From: DAHUYF01 sp035623985
Lineage (GTDB): Bacteria > Pseudomonadota > Alphaproteobacteria > ATCC43930 > CGMCC-115725
Length of the DNA: 64,000 nt
Reading direction: 5' to 3'
Assembly: GCA_035623985.1 (NCBI GenBank)
Contig: DASPSJ010000097.1
Span: 1-64,000 of the forward strand
Shown here: one piece after another, positions 54,005 to 63,191 of the stretch
Layout of the letters: every line of letters starts with the position of its first letter
How positions within the stretch are numbered: position 1 is the first letter of the stretch
Program-made: the position numbers and the translations under genes
The notes under the pieces: generated by a model
Database searches by the model: none
What the model saw: the letters and a program-made list of their open reading frames with translations, nothing else
Told to the model about the DNA's origin: nothing

Positions 54005-54963
54005 CGCGCGCCGCCCGCGGCGGGAACGCCGCGCAGCCGCGCCCAGAGCCAGCGCCCGAGCCGGGCCGAGCCGGGCACCAGCCCCTCCGGCATGAAGACG
54101 ACGATGGCGACGAAGATGGCGCCCAGCACGAAGTTCCAGCGCTCGATATAGGCGCTCGCCAGGTTCTTCATGACGACCACGAGCGCCGCGCCGGCGATCG
54201 GGCCGAGCAGCGTTCCGCTGCCGCCGGAGATCACCATGAGCAGCACCTCCGCCGAGCTGCCGAGCGCCAGCACGTTGGGGCTGACGAACTGATTGTAGTA
54301 GCAGAAGAGCAATCCGGCGACCCCGCTCCAGAAGCCGGAGAAGAGAAATGCCAGGAAACGGACGAGCCAGACGTTATAGCCGAGCGCGGTCATGCGCCGC
54401 GGCTGGTCGCGCGTGCCTTTGATGCTGGCGCCCAGCGGCGAAGCGACGAGCACCGCCATCGAGACGACGGCGAGGACGAAGACGATCAGCGTGAAATAAT
54501 AGAACGGCGCCGCCGGCGCCAGCGAGATGCCGAAAGGCTGCGGGCGCGCCGAGAGGCTGATGCCGTTGTCGCCGCCGGTGAGGCCGATCCAGCGATAGGC
54601 GAGGCCCCACAGGATCTGGCCGATGGCGAGCGTAATCATGAGGAAGCCGATGCCGGCGGCGCGCAGCGACAGCACCGCGAAGCCCGCCGAGGTCAAGAGG
54701 ATCGCCGCCAGCGCGCCGAGCGCCGCCGGGAACTGGCCGACGCCGGCGGCGACGAGCCAAGCCGCGGCATAGCCGGCGACGCCGAACACGCCGGCATGGC
54801 CGAGCGAGACAAGCCCGGCATAGCCCACCATCACGTTGAGCCCGAGGGCGAAGATCGCGTAGATCAGGATTTGGCTGACGATATTGACGTAGTAGCCGTT
54901 GGCGACCCACAGCGGCACCGTCGCCAGCAGGCACACCGCCGCCGCCGCCGCGAGCCTGCTCAT
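54001..54963 (-). CDS. livM: Branched-chain amino acid-type ABC transporter permease
   Basis: A 320-residue inner-membrane permease with 8-10 helices. LivM-family markers are ALGLNVMVGYAGLVSLGHAGVFG (in two adjoining parts), TGGDNGISL and the cytoplasmic coupling stretch SIKGTRDQPRRMTALGYN. ISGGSGTLLGPIAGAALV is the conserved late helix. The ATG at 54963 overlaps the livH stop by 4 bases. It acts with LivH, LivG, LivF and the binding protein encoded upstream at 55853. Confidence 0.92.
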   Translation of the reverse strand: MSRLAAAAAVCLLATVPLWVANGYYVNIVSQILIYAIFALGLNVMVGYAGLVSLGHAGVFGVAGYAAAWLVAAGVGQFPAALGALAAILLTSAGFAVLSLRAAGIGFLMITLAIGQILWGLAYRWIGLTGGDNGISLSARPQPFGISLAPAAPFYYFTLIVFVLAVVSMAVLVASPLGASIKGTRDQPRRMTALGYNVWLVRFLAFLFSGFWSGVAGLLFCYYNQFVSPNVLALGSSAEVLLMVISGGSGTLLGPIAGAALVVVMKNLASAYIERWNFVLGAIFVAIVVFMPEGLVPGSARLGRWLWARLRGVPAAGGAR

Positions 54964-55820
54964 GGCACATGCTTGCCGAACAGGCCCTGCGGCCGGAACA
55001 GCAGAATGAGCAGCATCGGCAGGAACAGGACGATATAGGCGAGCTCGGGGAACAGCACCTGGCCGAAATTGTAGAAGAGGCCGATGACGAAGCTGCCGAG
55101 CAAGGCGCCGGGCAGGCTGCCGGTGCCACCGAGGATGACGACGATGAGCGCCAGCGGCAGCATGTCGGCATCGAGCCCGGGATAGACCGAAAGGATCGGA
55201 CCGCCCATGACGCCGGCAAAACCGGCGATCGCCGCGCCCAGGCAGAAAACCAGGGTGAAGAGGCGCGAGACGCGGATGCCGGCGACGCGCGCCATGGGCG
55301 CATCGTCGACGCCGGCGCGAATCATCGCGCCGAGGCGCGTGCGCTCGAGCATCAGCCAGAGCGCGACGGCGACCGCGACGGCGATGACGACGATCGCCAG
55401 GCGATAGGTGGGAAAGACGATGCTGGCGATCGGCATCGCGCCGCGCAGGCTGCGAGGCGTGTCGAGCGGGATCGGATCGCCGCCCCAGATCATCAGGCAG
55501 AGATCGGCGATCATGAAGGAGAGGCCGAGCGTCACCAGCACCTGCGCCAGCTCCTGCCCGGCGAGCCGCCGCAGCAGCAGCCGCTCGATGCCGCCGCCGA
55601 TCGCCGCCATCGCCGCCGCCGCCAGCAGCGCCGCCAGCCAGAAATCGAGCCCGAGCGCGAGAAAGCTCGTGCCGAGATAGGCGCCGAGCATGAAGAACGA
55701 GCCATGCGTCAGGTTGGGAATGCGCATCAGGCCGAAGATCAGCGAGAAGCCGGCCGACAGGAGAAAGAGGAGGCCGCCCAGGCTAACGCTGTTCACGCCC
55801 AGCAGCAGCCATTGGCTCAT
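54960..55820 (-). CDS. livH: Branched-chain amino acid-type ABC transporter permease
   Basis: A 286-residue inner-membrane permease of the LivH type. The first helices contain GLLFLLSAGFSLIFGLMRIPNLTHG, a family signature read in two parts, and RLLLRRLAGQELAQVLVTLGLS marks the coupling loop. IRAGVDDAPMARVAGIRVSRLF is the conserved EAA-like loop, and ILGGTGSLPGALLGSFVIG a late helix. It lies 32 bp downstream of the binding-protein gene and overlaps livM. Together with LivM it forms the membrane channel. Confidence 0.92.
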   Translation of the reverse strand: MSQWLLLGVNSVSLGGLLFLLSAGFSLIFGLMRIPNLTHGSFFMLGAYLGTSFLALGLDFWLAALLAAAAMAAIGGGIERLLLRRLAGQELAQVLVTLGLSFMIADLCLMIWGGDPIPLDTPRSLRGAMPIASIVFPTYRLAIVVIAVAVAVALWLMLERTRLGAMIRAGVDDAPMARVAGIRVSRLFTLVFCLGAAIAGFAGVMGGPILSVYPGLDADMLPLALIVVILGGTGSLPGALLGSFVIGLFYNFGQVLFPELAYIVLFLPMLLILLFRPQGLFGKHVP

Positions 55821-55852
55821 GATCGCTTCCCCGCGCAGGCGCCGCGCCCGCT

Positions 55853-57088
55853 TCAGGTCTTCAGCGCCGGATAGTCGCGGGAATAGACCGGCTGCTCCAG
55901 GTATCGGTGTTCGTCATAGGTCCAGAACTGGCTCACATTGGCATAGGTCTTGACGATGGTGTTGACGAGTTTGCCGTCCTTGCGCTCGAGCCTGCGGATG
56001 AAGACGTTGCCGACGACGTTGCCGAGATGGTCGAAATGGAAGGCGCCGCGCGGCGTATCGGCGAGCGAGACGCCGCGCAGGGCCGCGATCAGCGCCGAGC
56101 GGTCGTCGGTCTTGCCGCCGGTCTTGTGCAGCGCCGCCTCGATGCACATGCCGTTGATGTAGGTGCCCGCGGCGTAGCCGCCGGGAACGTTGCCGTAATC
56201 CTTCACCATGTCGGCGACGAACCGCTGGTTGCTGGGCGTGTCGAGCGTGCTCGAGTACCAGGAGGCGGAGACGGCGCCCACCGCGTCGTCGCCGAAGCTC
56301 TTGAGCAGGGCGTCGTCATAGGCGGTCCAACCGCCGAGAATCGGATATTTCGCCTTGGCGCCGAGCTCGGCATATTGCTGGTTGAACTTGATCGGATTGG
56401 AGCCGGCAAAGCCGTTCCAGACGCCGTCGATGTCGGCGAGTTGCGAAATGAACGGCGTATAGTCCGCGGTATTGAGCGGCGGCCACAGCTTCTTGACGAT
56501 GAGGCCCCCTTCGTCCTCGAAGACGCGCTGGAAGCCGCCGGCCTGCTCGTAGCCGAAAGCGAAATCCTCGGAGATCGTCGCCATGCGCTTCAACTTCATC
56601 TCCTTGGCGGCGTAGTCGCCAAGCGGATGATTGCATTGCGAGGACGTCGCCGAAGCCCGGACGAAATAGGCATTGGGCCTGCGCTGCGTCATGTCGTCGG
56701 CGGCGGCAAGGCTTAGCATCGGCACCTTGGCCTCTTCGACGTAAGCGCTGATCGCCAGCAGCTCGAACGCCGCCAGCGGGCCGACGATGAAATCGACCTT
56801 GTCGCGCTCGATCAGTTCCTGCGCCTTGGTCTTGGCGCCAGCCGGGTTGCCGCCGGTATCGGCGATGACGAGATCGACCTTGCGCCCGGCCAGGCTCGAT
56901 TGGCGCTGCTTGAGGAAGAGGGTAAGCCCCTGTTCCATCTGGATGCCGCCTTGCGCCAGCGGCCCAGTCTTCACCGTCAGCAGCCCGATCCGCACGCTTT
57001 GCGCCTGGGCGACCGCCGGCGCCCAGGGCACCACTGCCGCCGCCGCCGTTCCGGCAAGAAACTTGCGCCGATCGAGATTCCACGCCAT
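55853..57088 (-). CDS. ABC transporter substrate-binding protein of the Liv-type catabolic operon
   Basis: A 411-residue periplasmic binding protein, LivK/Peripla_BP_6 type, exported by Tat (LDRRKFLAGTAAAAVVPW) rather than Sec. The mature start is VRIGLLTVKTGPLAQGGIQ. PLAAFELLAISAYVEEAKVP and GYAAGTYINGMCIEAALHKTGG mark the two lobes. It is the first gene of the leftward run that continues with livH, livM, livG, livF, the molybdenum hydroxylase, an amidohydrolase, a GST and a TauD-like gene. It is divergent from the flavin monooxygenase gene; the 231-bp gap between holds palindromes at 57142 and 57286. Confidence 0.9.
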   Translation of the reverse strand: MAWNLDRRKFLAGTAAAAVVPWAPAVAQAQSVRIGLLTVKTGPLAQGGIQMEQGLTLFLKQRQSSLAGRKVDLVIADTGGNPAGAKTKAQELIERDKVDFIVGPLAAFELLAISAYVEEAKVPMLSLAAADDMTQRRPNAYFVRASATSSQCNHPLGDYAAKEMKLKRMATISEDFAFGYEQAGGFQRVFEDEGGLIVKKLWPPLNTADYTPFISQLADIDGVWNGFAGSNPIKFNQQYAELGAKAKYPILGGWTAYDDALLKSFGDDAVGAVSASWYSSTLDTPSNQRFVADMVKDYGNVPGGYAAGTYINGMCIEAALHKTGGKTDDRSALIAALRGVSLADTPRGAFHFDHLGNVVGNVFIRRLERKDGKLVNTIVKTYANVSQFWTYDEHRYLEQPVYSRDYPALKT

Positions 57089-57141
57089 CGAACCCTCCCC
57101 CTCGCACGCCCCTCTTGCGGCGGCTCGCTCTCGGTTGTCGC

Positions 57142-57159
57142 GCCCGGCACGAGCCGGGC
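57142..57159. promoter_or_regulatory. GC-rich palindrome upstream of the Liv-type operon
   Basis: GCCCGGC (57142-57148) and GCCGGGC (57153-57159) pair around ACGA, 54 bases upstream of the binding-protein start. It could be a repressor operator or a leader hairpin of the leftward operon. Confidence 0.25.
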
Positions 57160-57285
57160 TTGATCAAGGCGATAGCGATGATCGACGCGCGCCGCTGCGT
57201 CGTCCAGAAAAAAAGCGCCGGGCGGGCGCAGGATCGGGCGGAGCGGCCGAAGATCGCTCGCGGACGCTTGCCTTCCCGACCAATT

Positions 57286-57299
57286 TTATCAGATGATAA
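57286..57299. promoter_or_regulatory. Operator-like palindrome TTATCA-GA-TGATAA
   Basis: A perfect 6-2-6 inverted repeat, AT-rich in very GC-rich DNA, ending 20 bases upstream of the flavin monooxygenase start and just before its GAGGAG ribosome site. A TetR gene is the second gene of the same operon, so auto-repression through this site is a reasonable inference. Confidence 0.45.
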
Positions 57300-57319
57300 G
57301 GAAAGAGGAGCCCAGGCGC

Positions 57320-58420
57320 ATGCAGCTCGGCTATTTCACCATGCCGCTCCACCCGCCGGAGCGCGATTATACCCAGACTCTCCGCGAGGACCGCGAGGCG
57401 GTCGTCCTGGCCGATCGCCTGGGCTATACGGAGGCCTTCATCGGCGAGCACGTCACCGACCGGGCCGAGACCATCACCTCCTGCCTGATCTTCATCGCCG
57501 GACTGATCGGCGAGACCCGGCGCATCAAGCTCGGCAGCGGCACGGTCAACCTGCCCAACACCCATCCCGCGACGGTGGCGGCGCAGGTGGCGATGCTCGA
57601 CCATCTGCTCGAAGGCCGCTTCATCTTCGGCATCAGCCCCGGAGGCTTGCGCTCGGACGCCGAGGCGTTCGGCAATCTCGACAACGACCGCACCGCCATG
57701 TTCGTCGAGGCCATCGACATGGTGCTGAAGCTCTGGTCGTCCGATCCCCCGTACAACCTCGAAGGCAAATTCTGGAAGATCAGCACCGAGCGCACGCTCG
57801 ACCGGCTGATCGGCCAGGGCGTGATGGTCAAGCCCTATCAGCAGCCGCACCCGCCGATCGTCGTCACTGCGGTGGCGCCCTTCTCCAAGGGCGTCGCCGC
57901 CGCGGCCGAGCGCGGCTGGACCCCGATCTCTGCCAACTTCCTGCAGCCGCCCTGGGTCGCCTCGCATTGGCCGATGTACGAGCAGGGCTGCAAGAACGCC
58001 GGCCGCCCGGCGCGGCGCAGCGACTGGCGGGTCGCCAAGAGCATCTTCGTCGCCGATGACGAGGCGCTAGCGCGCCGCTATGCCAAGGAGGCGGGTAGTC
58101 CCTACCGCTTCTACTACCGCAACCTCATGCGCAAGCTCATCGGCAACGGCCGGCCGGAACTCTTCAAGCATGACCGGGCCATGCCCGACAGCGCCATCAC
58201 GCTCGATTATGTCGTGGACTCGCTGGTCATCTGCGGTACTGTCAACAGCGTCGTCGACCAGCTCCTCGCCTTCCGCGAGACGATCGGCGATTTCGGCACC
58301 TTGCTCTATGCCGGACATGATTGGGTCGACGCCGCGCTCGGCAAGCGCTCGATGGAGCTGATGGCGAGCGAGGTCATGCCTCGCGTCAACGAGGCATTGA
58401 AGTCGGCGGCGGCCGACTAG
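57320..58420 (+). CDS. LLM-class flavin-dependent monooxygenase
   Basis: A 366-residue luciferase-like TIM-barrel oxidoreductase, cytoplasmic, that uses reduced flavin from a partner reductase and O2. Family segments include LGYFTMPLHPPERDY, AFIGEHVTDRAETI, IKLGSGTVNLPNTHPATVAAQVA in two parts, LDHLLEGRFIFGISPGG and the C-terminal VIGTV-like stretch ICGTVNSVVDQLLAFRE. The ATG at 57320 has AGAGGAG 9 bases upstream. A TetR gene follows after 21 bp, with a beta-hydroxyacid dehydrogenase, SDR and P450 further on. No flavin reductase gene adjoins. The substrate is unknown. Confidence 0.9.
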   Translation: MQLGYFTMPLHPPERDYTQTLREDREAVVLADRLGYTEAFIGEHVTDRAETITSCLIFIAGLIGETRRIKLGSGTVNLPNTHPATVAAQVAMLDHLLEGRFIFGISPGGLRSDAEAFGNLDNDRTAMFVEAIDMVLKLWSSDPPYNLEGKFWKISTERTLDRLIGQGVMVKPYQQPHPPIVVTAVAPFSKGVAAAAERGWTPISANFLQPPWVASHWPMYEQGCKNAGRPARRSDWRVAKSIFVADDEALARRYAKEAGSPYRFYYRNLMRKLIGNGRPELFKHDRAMPDSAITLDYVVDSLVICGTVNSVVDQLLAFRETIGDFGTLLYAGHDWVDAALGKRSMELMASEVMPRVNEALKSAAAD

Positions 58421-58441
58421 GCTCTGTCCCAGGGAGGGGCG

Positions 58442-59227
58442 ATGGCGCGGGCAGAGGGCAGGAAGTTGGGCGGGAGGACGGCTCGTTCCGGCGACAGGCC
58501 GCGGCCGGCCGCTTCCGCCGCGGAAGGCCGCGCCATGACCGCCATCCTACACCCGCCGGCGCGCAAACCGCCGGCCGGCGCCGCGACGACCAGGCCGAAA
58601 ACCGCCAAGGCGTCGAAGCGGCTGCCGGCGGCCGATCGCGAGCAGCAAATCCTCGCCGAGGCCATCCGCTTCTTCGCCGAAGTCGGCTTTGCCGGCCAGA
58701 CGCGCGAATTGGCGCAGCGCGTCGGCATCACCCAGCCGCTGCTCTACCGCTATTTCCCGACCAAGCAGGATTTGATCGAGCGCGTCTTCAAGGAGGTGTT
58801 CCTGAAACGGATGGATCCGAGCTGGCCGGCGCTTCTTGCCGACCGCTCGCGACCGCTCGAAGCGCGGCTGCTCGACTTTTATCGCGGCTACGCGCGCGCC
58901 ACCTATACCTATGAATGGATCCGCATCTATATGTTTTCGGCGCTGATGGGCAACGACATCAACCGGCGCTACATCAGCATCGTCGAGAAGAAGATCCTGA
59001 AGCCGATTTGCGCCGAGATCCGCCATCACTGCGGCCTGCCGCTCGCCCCCGAAACGCCGATCAGCGAGGCCGAGCTCGAGCATGTCTGGGTGATGCATGG
59101 CGGGCTCTTCTATTACGCCGTGCGCAAATACGTCTATCACAGCCGGGTGGCGGCCAATTTCGACGCCGTCGCGCGCCGCGCGGTGGCGGCGATGCTCGCC
59201 GGCGTCTCGGCGCTCGGCGCACCCTGA
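58442..59227 (+). CDS. TetR-family transcriptional regulator
   Basis: A 261-residue DNA-binding repressor. A disordered basic N-terminal tail of about 60 residues (rich in Arg, Pro, Ala, Lys) precedes the TetR helix-turn-helix: ILAEAIRFFAEVGFAGQTRELAQRVGITQ in two parts, then LLYRYFPTKQDLIERVF, the standard ending. The ligand-binding C-domain has paired aromatic residues (FYRGYARATYTYEWIRIYMF in part). The ATG at 58442 has GGGAGGGG upstream; ATG 58535 would remove 31 tail residues. It probably controls this operon through the palindrome at 57286-57299. Confidence 0.9.
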   Translation: MARAEGRKLGGRTARSGDRPRPAASAAEGRAMTAILHPPARKPPAGAATTRPKTAKASKRLPAADREQQILAEAIRFFAEVGFAGQTRELAQRVGITQPLLYRYFPTKQDLIERVFKEVFLKRMDPSWPALLADRSRPLEARLLDFYRGYARATYTYEWIRIYMFSALMGNDINRRYISIVEKKILKPICAEIRHHCGLPLAPETPISEAELEHVWVMHGGLFYYAVRKYVYHSRVAANFDAVARRAVAAMLAGVSALGAP

Positions 59228-59244
59228 TCCCTCACGGAGAAGAC

Positions 59245-60123
59245 ATGAAAACCGGCATCGTCGGCGTCGGCATCATGGGCTCGGCCATCGCCCGCAACCT
59301 CATCGCCGCGGGACTGCCGGTGATCGGTTTCGACATCGCGCCTCGGCGCCAAAGCGAGCTTGCCGCCATGGGCGGCGAAGCGGCGCCCTCGGCCGCCGCG
59401 GTGGCGGCAGGCGCCGACATCATCCTCACGAGCCTGCCGAGCATTGCCGCATTCGAAGAGACGGCGGCGGCGATCCGCGCTCATGGCGCCAAGGGCACGG
59501 TGGTCGCCGAACTCAGCACGCTGCCGATCGCGGTGAAGGAGCGCCATCGCGCCGCGCTTGCCGAGGCCGGGATCACGCTGCTCGACTGCCCCTTGAGCGG
59601 CACCGGCGCGCAGGCGGTGAACCGCGACGTCGTCGTCTATGCCTCGGGCGAGCGCGCGGCGTTCGAGCGCTGCGCCAAGGTCTTCGCCGGCTTCGCGCGG
59701 CTCAGCCATTATCTCGGCGCTTTCGGCAACGGCAGCCGGATGAAGTTCGTGGCCAACCTGCTCGTCGCCATCCACAACGTCGCCACCGCCGAGGCGATGG
59801 TGCTCGGCATCAAGGCGGGGCTCGCGTCCGAGGACATCGTCAAGGTCATCGCCAGCGGCGCCGGCACTTCGCGGGTCTTCGAGCTGCGCGCGCCGCTGAT
59901 GGCCAAGGGCGAGTACCAGCCGCCGTCGATGAAGATCGATATCTGGCAGAAGGACATGGCGGTGATCGGCGATTTCGCCAAGAGTCTCGGCGTCGCCTTG
60001 CCGCTGTTCAGCGCCACCGTGCCGATCTACGACGCCGCCGTCGAGAAGGGCCTCGGCAACGACGACACCGCCGCCGTCTGCGCCGTGCTCGAGGCGATGG
60101 CGGGTATCGAGCGCAATCGCTGA
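59245..60123 (+). CDS. Beta-hydroxyacid dehydrogenase (3-hydroxyisobutyrate dehydrogenase family)
   Basis: A 292-residue NAD(P)-dependent dehydrogenase, cytoplasmic. The Rossmann motif is GIVGVGIMGSAIARNL at the N-terminus. LSTLPIAVKERH is near the substrate-binding serine region and LDCPLSGTGAQAVNRD is the conserved substrate loop (usual DAPVSGG replaced). The catalytic Lys is in GSRMKFVANLLVA. The helical C-domain has KDMAVIGDFAKSLGVALPL. GGAGAAG precedes the ATG at 59245. It follows the TetR gene by 17 bp. It oxidises a beta-hydroxy acid of unknown identity. Confidence 0.9.
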   Translation: MKTGIVGVGIMGSAIARNLIAAGLPVIGFDIAPRRQSELAAMGGEAAPSAAAVAAGADIILTSLPSIAAFEETAAAIRAHGAKGTVVAELSTLPIAVKERHRAALAEAGITLLDCPLSGTGAQAVNRDVVVYASGERAAFERCAKVFAGFARLSHYLGAFGNGSRMKFVANLLVAIHNVATAEAMVLGIKAGLASEDIVKVIASGAGTSRVFELRAPLMAKGEYQPPSMKIDIWQKDMAVIGDFAKSLGVALPLFSATVPIYDAAVEKGLGNDDTAAVCAVLEAMAGIERNR

Positions 60124-60204
60124 ACCGGAGCGGTAGAGGAAGCTCGGAGGCCGCCTCGCCTCGCTTCGCGGTTCCTCCTATGATGGCGTCATAGGGAGGA
60201 GCCG

Positions 60205-60981
60205 ATGAAAGCCTTCGATCTCTCGGGCAAGGTCGCGATCGTCACCGGCGGCAATGGCGGCATCGGGCGCGGCATGGCGCAGGCGCTGGTCGAGGCCGGC
60301 TGCGCGGTCCATATCTGGGGCCGCAACGCCGAGAAGAACGCGCGGGCGCTCGAGGCGCTGCGCGCCAAGGGCCGCGCCGAAGCGGCGGTATGCGACGTGA
60401 GCGACGCCCGATCGGTCGAGACGGCGATGGCCAGGGTGCTCGACGCCTTCGGCCGGGTCGACGGCTGCTTCGCCAATGCCGGCATCGGCGGCGGCGGGCG
60501 ACGCTCGTTCCTGGAGCGCCCGATCGAGGAATGGCGCAAGCTTCTCGCCACCAATCTCGACGGCGCCTTTCTGACGCTTCAGGCGGCGGCGCGGCACATG
60601 GTCGAGCGCGCCGGGCGCGGCGACGCCTTCGGCCGCCTTGTCGTCACCTCCAGCATCGCCTCGGTCTTCGGCACGGCGCGCAACGAGCATTACGCCGCGA
60701 GCAAGGCGGCGCTCAACGCGCTCACCCGCGCGCTCGCCGTCGAGCTGGCGCGCCACGGCATCACCGCCAACGCCATCCTGCCCGGCTGGATCAAGAGCGA
60801 GATGACCGAAGGCGTCATGAGCGACAGCAAGTTCGTCGGCGCGGTGATGCCGCGCATCCCGATGCGGCGCTTCGGCACGCCGGAGGATTTCGGCGGCATC
60901 GCCGTCTATCTCATGAGCGGCGCCTCTTCCTATCACACCGGCGACCTCTTCATGATTGACGGCGGCTACGCGCTTTTCTAG
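60205..60981 (+). CDS. Short-chain dehydrogenase/reductase (SDR)
   Basis: A 258-residue classical SDR. The cofactor motif is TGGNGGIGRGMAQAL near residue 15, then NAGIGGG, the catalytic Ser in VTSSIASVFG and YAASKAALN (Tyr-xxx-Lys). ITANAILPGWIKSEMT and GDLFMIDGGYALF complete the family pattern. The ATG at 60205 follows AGGGAGGAG. An 81-bp gap separates it from the upstream dehydrogenase; the P450 gene follows by 14 bp and is likely co-transcribed. It probably acts on an alcohol or ketone formed by the neighbouring oxygenases. Confidence 0.9.
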   Translation: MKAFDLSGKVAIVTGGNGGIGRGMAQALVEAGCAVHIWGRNAEKNARALEALRAKGRAEAAVCDVSDARSVETAMARVLDAFGRVDGCFANAGIGGGGRRSFLERPIEEWRKLLATNLDGAFLTLQAAARHMVERAGRGDAFGRLVVTSSIASVFGTARNEHYAASKAALNALTRALAVELARHGITANAILPGWIKSEMTEGVMSDSKFVGAVMPRIPMRRFGTPEDFGGIAVYLMSGASSYHTGDLFMIDGGYALF

Positions 60982-60995
60982 GCGATGGCGCAGTG

Positions 60996-62258
60996 ATGGC
61001 AGCGAGCGCCTGGCCGGAGGATCCCGCGGCGATGCGCGCGGCGGCGCTCGCCTTCGATCTGAAGCGGCTGGAGCCGCGCTTCCTCGACGATCCCTATCCG
61101 CTCTACCGCGCGCTGCGCGAGCACGACCCGATCCACCGCATGCCCGACGGCTCCTTTTTCCTGTCGCGCTATGAGGATTGCGTCGCCGTCTATCGCGACG
61201 CCGAGACCTGGAGCTCGGACAAGAGGATCGATTTCCGGCCGAATTTCGGCACGAGCCTGCTCTATGAGCATCATACCACCAGCCTCGTGTTCAACGACCC
61301 GCCCTATCACACGCGCGTGCGCCGGCTGCTGGCGCCGGCCTTCGCCCCGCGCGCGCTGAAGGCGCTGCAGTGGCGAGTCGAGGCGCTGGTCGACCGGCTG
61401 CTGGACGCGATCGCGGCGCGCGGCGGCTGCGACCTCATCGGGGATTTCGCCTCCGCCATCCCCGTCCAGCTCATCGGCGACATGCTCGGCGTGCCGCAGC
61501 AGGAGCGCGGGCCGCTGCGCGGCTGGTCGCTCGCCATCCTGGGCGCGCTCGAGCCGGTGCTGTCGCCGGCGCAGCGCGAGCAGGGCATCGCCGCCGTCGC
61601 CGAGTTCAAGGACTATCTCACCGGCCTTGTCGCCCGGCGCCTCAAGGAGGGCGGCGGCGACGACAGCGAGATCCTGTCGATCCTGATCAAGGCCAGCGCG
61701 TTCAGCGGCGACGACGGCGCCGAGGAGCGGCTGAGCAAGCTCGAGCTGTTGCACAATTGCATCTTTCTCTTGAACGCCGGGCACGAGACGACGACCAACC
61801 TCATCGGCAACGGCATCGACCTGCTGCTCCGCCATCCCGAGGCGCTCGAGGATCTCCGGCGCGCGCCCGCGCTCATCGACACCGCGGTCGAGGAGTTCCT
61901 GCGGCTGGAAAGCTCGAACCAGCTCGGCAACCGGCGCGCGCGGCGGGACACCGCGCTGGGCGGCGTGGCGATGCCTGCCGGCACCTATGTCCATATCGGC
62001 ATCGGCGCCGCCAATCGCGATCCCGCGCAATTCCCCGATCCCGAGCGGCTCGATCTTCGCCGCCAGCCGAACCGGCATCTGGCCTTCGGCACCGGCATTC
62101 ATGCCTGTGCCGGCATGTCGCTGGCGCGCATGGAAGGCGTGGTGGCGATCGGCAGATTCGTGCGGCGCTTTGCCGCGATCGAGCGCGACGGCGCGGCGGT
62201 CCGCGGCGGCCGCGCCCGCTTCCGCGGCTTCCTGCGCTATCCCCTGCGGGTGGGTTAG
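60996..62258 (+). CDS. Cytochrome P450
   Basis: A 420-residue soluble bacterial P450, the normal length for class I enzymes. The I-helix oxygen-activation motif is LLNAGHETTTN (Glu in place of the more common Asp), the K-helix ExxR is EEFLRLESS, the AANRDPAQFPDP region is typical, and the heme-binding loop is FGTGIHACAGMSLAR with the axial Cys. The ATG at 60996 is preferred; GTG 60993 is adjacent. No ferredoxin or reductase gene adjoins. The 3' end overlaps the convergent hydrolase gene by 4 bases. It lies after an SDR gene, 14 bp away. Confidence 0.93.
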   Translation: MAASAWPEDPAAMRAAALAFDLKRLEPRFLDDPYPLYRALREHDPIHRMPDGSFFLSRYEDCVAVYRDAETWSSDKRIDFRPNFGTSLLYEHHTTSLVFNDPPYHTRVRRLLAPAFAPRALKALQWRVEALVDRLLDAIAARGGCDLIGDFASAIPVQLIGDMLGVPQQERGPLRGWSLAILGALEPVLSPAQREQGIAAVAEFKDYLTGLVARRLKEGGGDDSEILSILIKASAFSGDDGAEERLSKLELLHNCIFLLNAGHETTTNLIGNGIDLLLRHPEALEDLRRAPALIDTAVEEFLRLESSNQLGNRRARRDTALGGVAMPAGTYVHIGIGAANRDPAQFPDPERLDLRRQPNRHLAFGTGIHACAGMSLARMEGVVAIGRFVRRFAAIERDGAAVRGGRARFRGFLRYPLRVG

Positions 62259-63025
62259 CCGAGCGTCTCCTCGACGAGCCGCCACAGGCGCTCCGGCGCC
62301 TCGACATGCGGGCTGTGGCCGAGCCCCGCCAGCACCGCCGCCCGCGGATCGTAGCGGCGCATCTGCCCCAGCGTTACCATGGGGTCGCGCTCGCCCGCGG
62401 CGAGATGGAGCGGCGCGCGCATCGCCGCGATCACACCGTCGATCGAAGGGCCGACCACCGCGCCGATGCGGGGATCGGCGGCAAGACGGAAGCGGCCGCC
62501 TTCCTCGACGATGCCTGCCGCCGCCGCTGCCGCGCCGGGGTCGACCAGCCCCGCAAGGCCAGAGACGCGGAGATAGCGCTCGACCGCCTCTGCGCGCGAG
62601 GCGAACCAGCGGACGGGCACCAGCGCTTGCGCCCGGGCCTTCGCGATTTCCTCCTCGCTCCAGACGAGCTTGACGCCGAAGGCGATCACCTGGCGAACAG
62701 CGAGCCCAAACCAGCCGCTGGCGAGGCTCATGGCCACGGCGCCGCCCATGGAGTGGCCGAGCGCCACCACCTCCTCGCCCTGCTCGAAAAGCCCCGCGAC
62801 ATCGGCGGCGTGCGCGCCGAAGCTGTAAGGCGCGCGATGATCGGAACGGCCATGGCCGCGCAGATCGGGCGCGAGCCACCGCCCGGGCCAACGCGAGGCC
62901 AGCACCGGGCGCAGCCCGTTCCACACCTCCGCATTGGCACCGAGCCCGTGCAACAGCAGCAGCGCCGGGCTGCCGCTGCCGCCGCTCTCGACCCACAGGC
63001 CCGGCCCGGGCGCGCTTGGTGCCAT
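62255..63025 (-). CDS. Alpha/beta-fold hydrolase
   Basis: A 256-residue alpha/beta hydrolase, cytoplasmic. The oxyanion segment is LLLLHGLGANAEVW, APDLRGHGRSD is the conserved second strand, and the nucleophile elbow is ALGHSMGGAVA with Ser. The catalytic Asp is probably in AGERDPMVTL and the His in GLGHSPHVEAPE. These are features of esterases, lactonases and C-C hydrolases of the ring-cleavage type. The ATG at 63025 is the first in-frame ATG before the fold. It is convergent with the P450 gene (4-base overlap) and divergent from the amidohydrolase at 63192. Confidence 0.88.
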   Translation of the reverse strand: MAPSAPGPGLWVESGGSGSPALLLLHGLGANAEVWNGLRPVLASRWPGRWLAPDLRGHGRSDHRAPYSFGAHAADVAGLFEQGEEVVALGHSMGGAVAMSLASGWFGLAVRQVIAFGVKLVWSEEEIAKARAQALVPVRWFASRAEAVERYLRVSGLAGLVDPGAAAAAAGIVEEGGRFRLAADPRIGAVVGPSIDGVIAAMRAPLHLAAGERDPMVTLGQMRRYDPRAAVLAGLGHSPHVEAPERLWRLVEETLG

Positions 63026-63191
63026 GCGCGGGACCGTAAGGGCGCGCGCAGAGACGGTCAATCGCCGCAGACCATAGGCGCGGCGCGGCGCCGCGGTGTA
63101 GAGTGGGACCAAGCAGGCGCGAGGACGCAGGACGCGGCCCGACGTCCAGGAGAAGCGCCGCGCGAGGGATCGCCGCCAGGAGGACAGGCCG

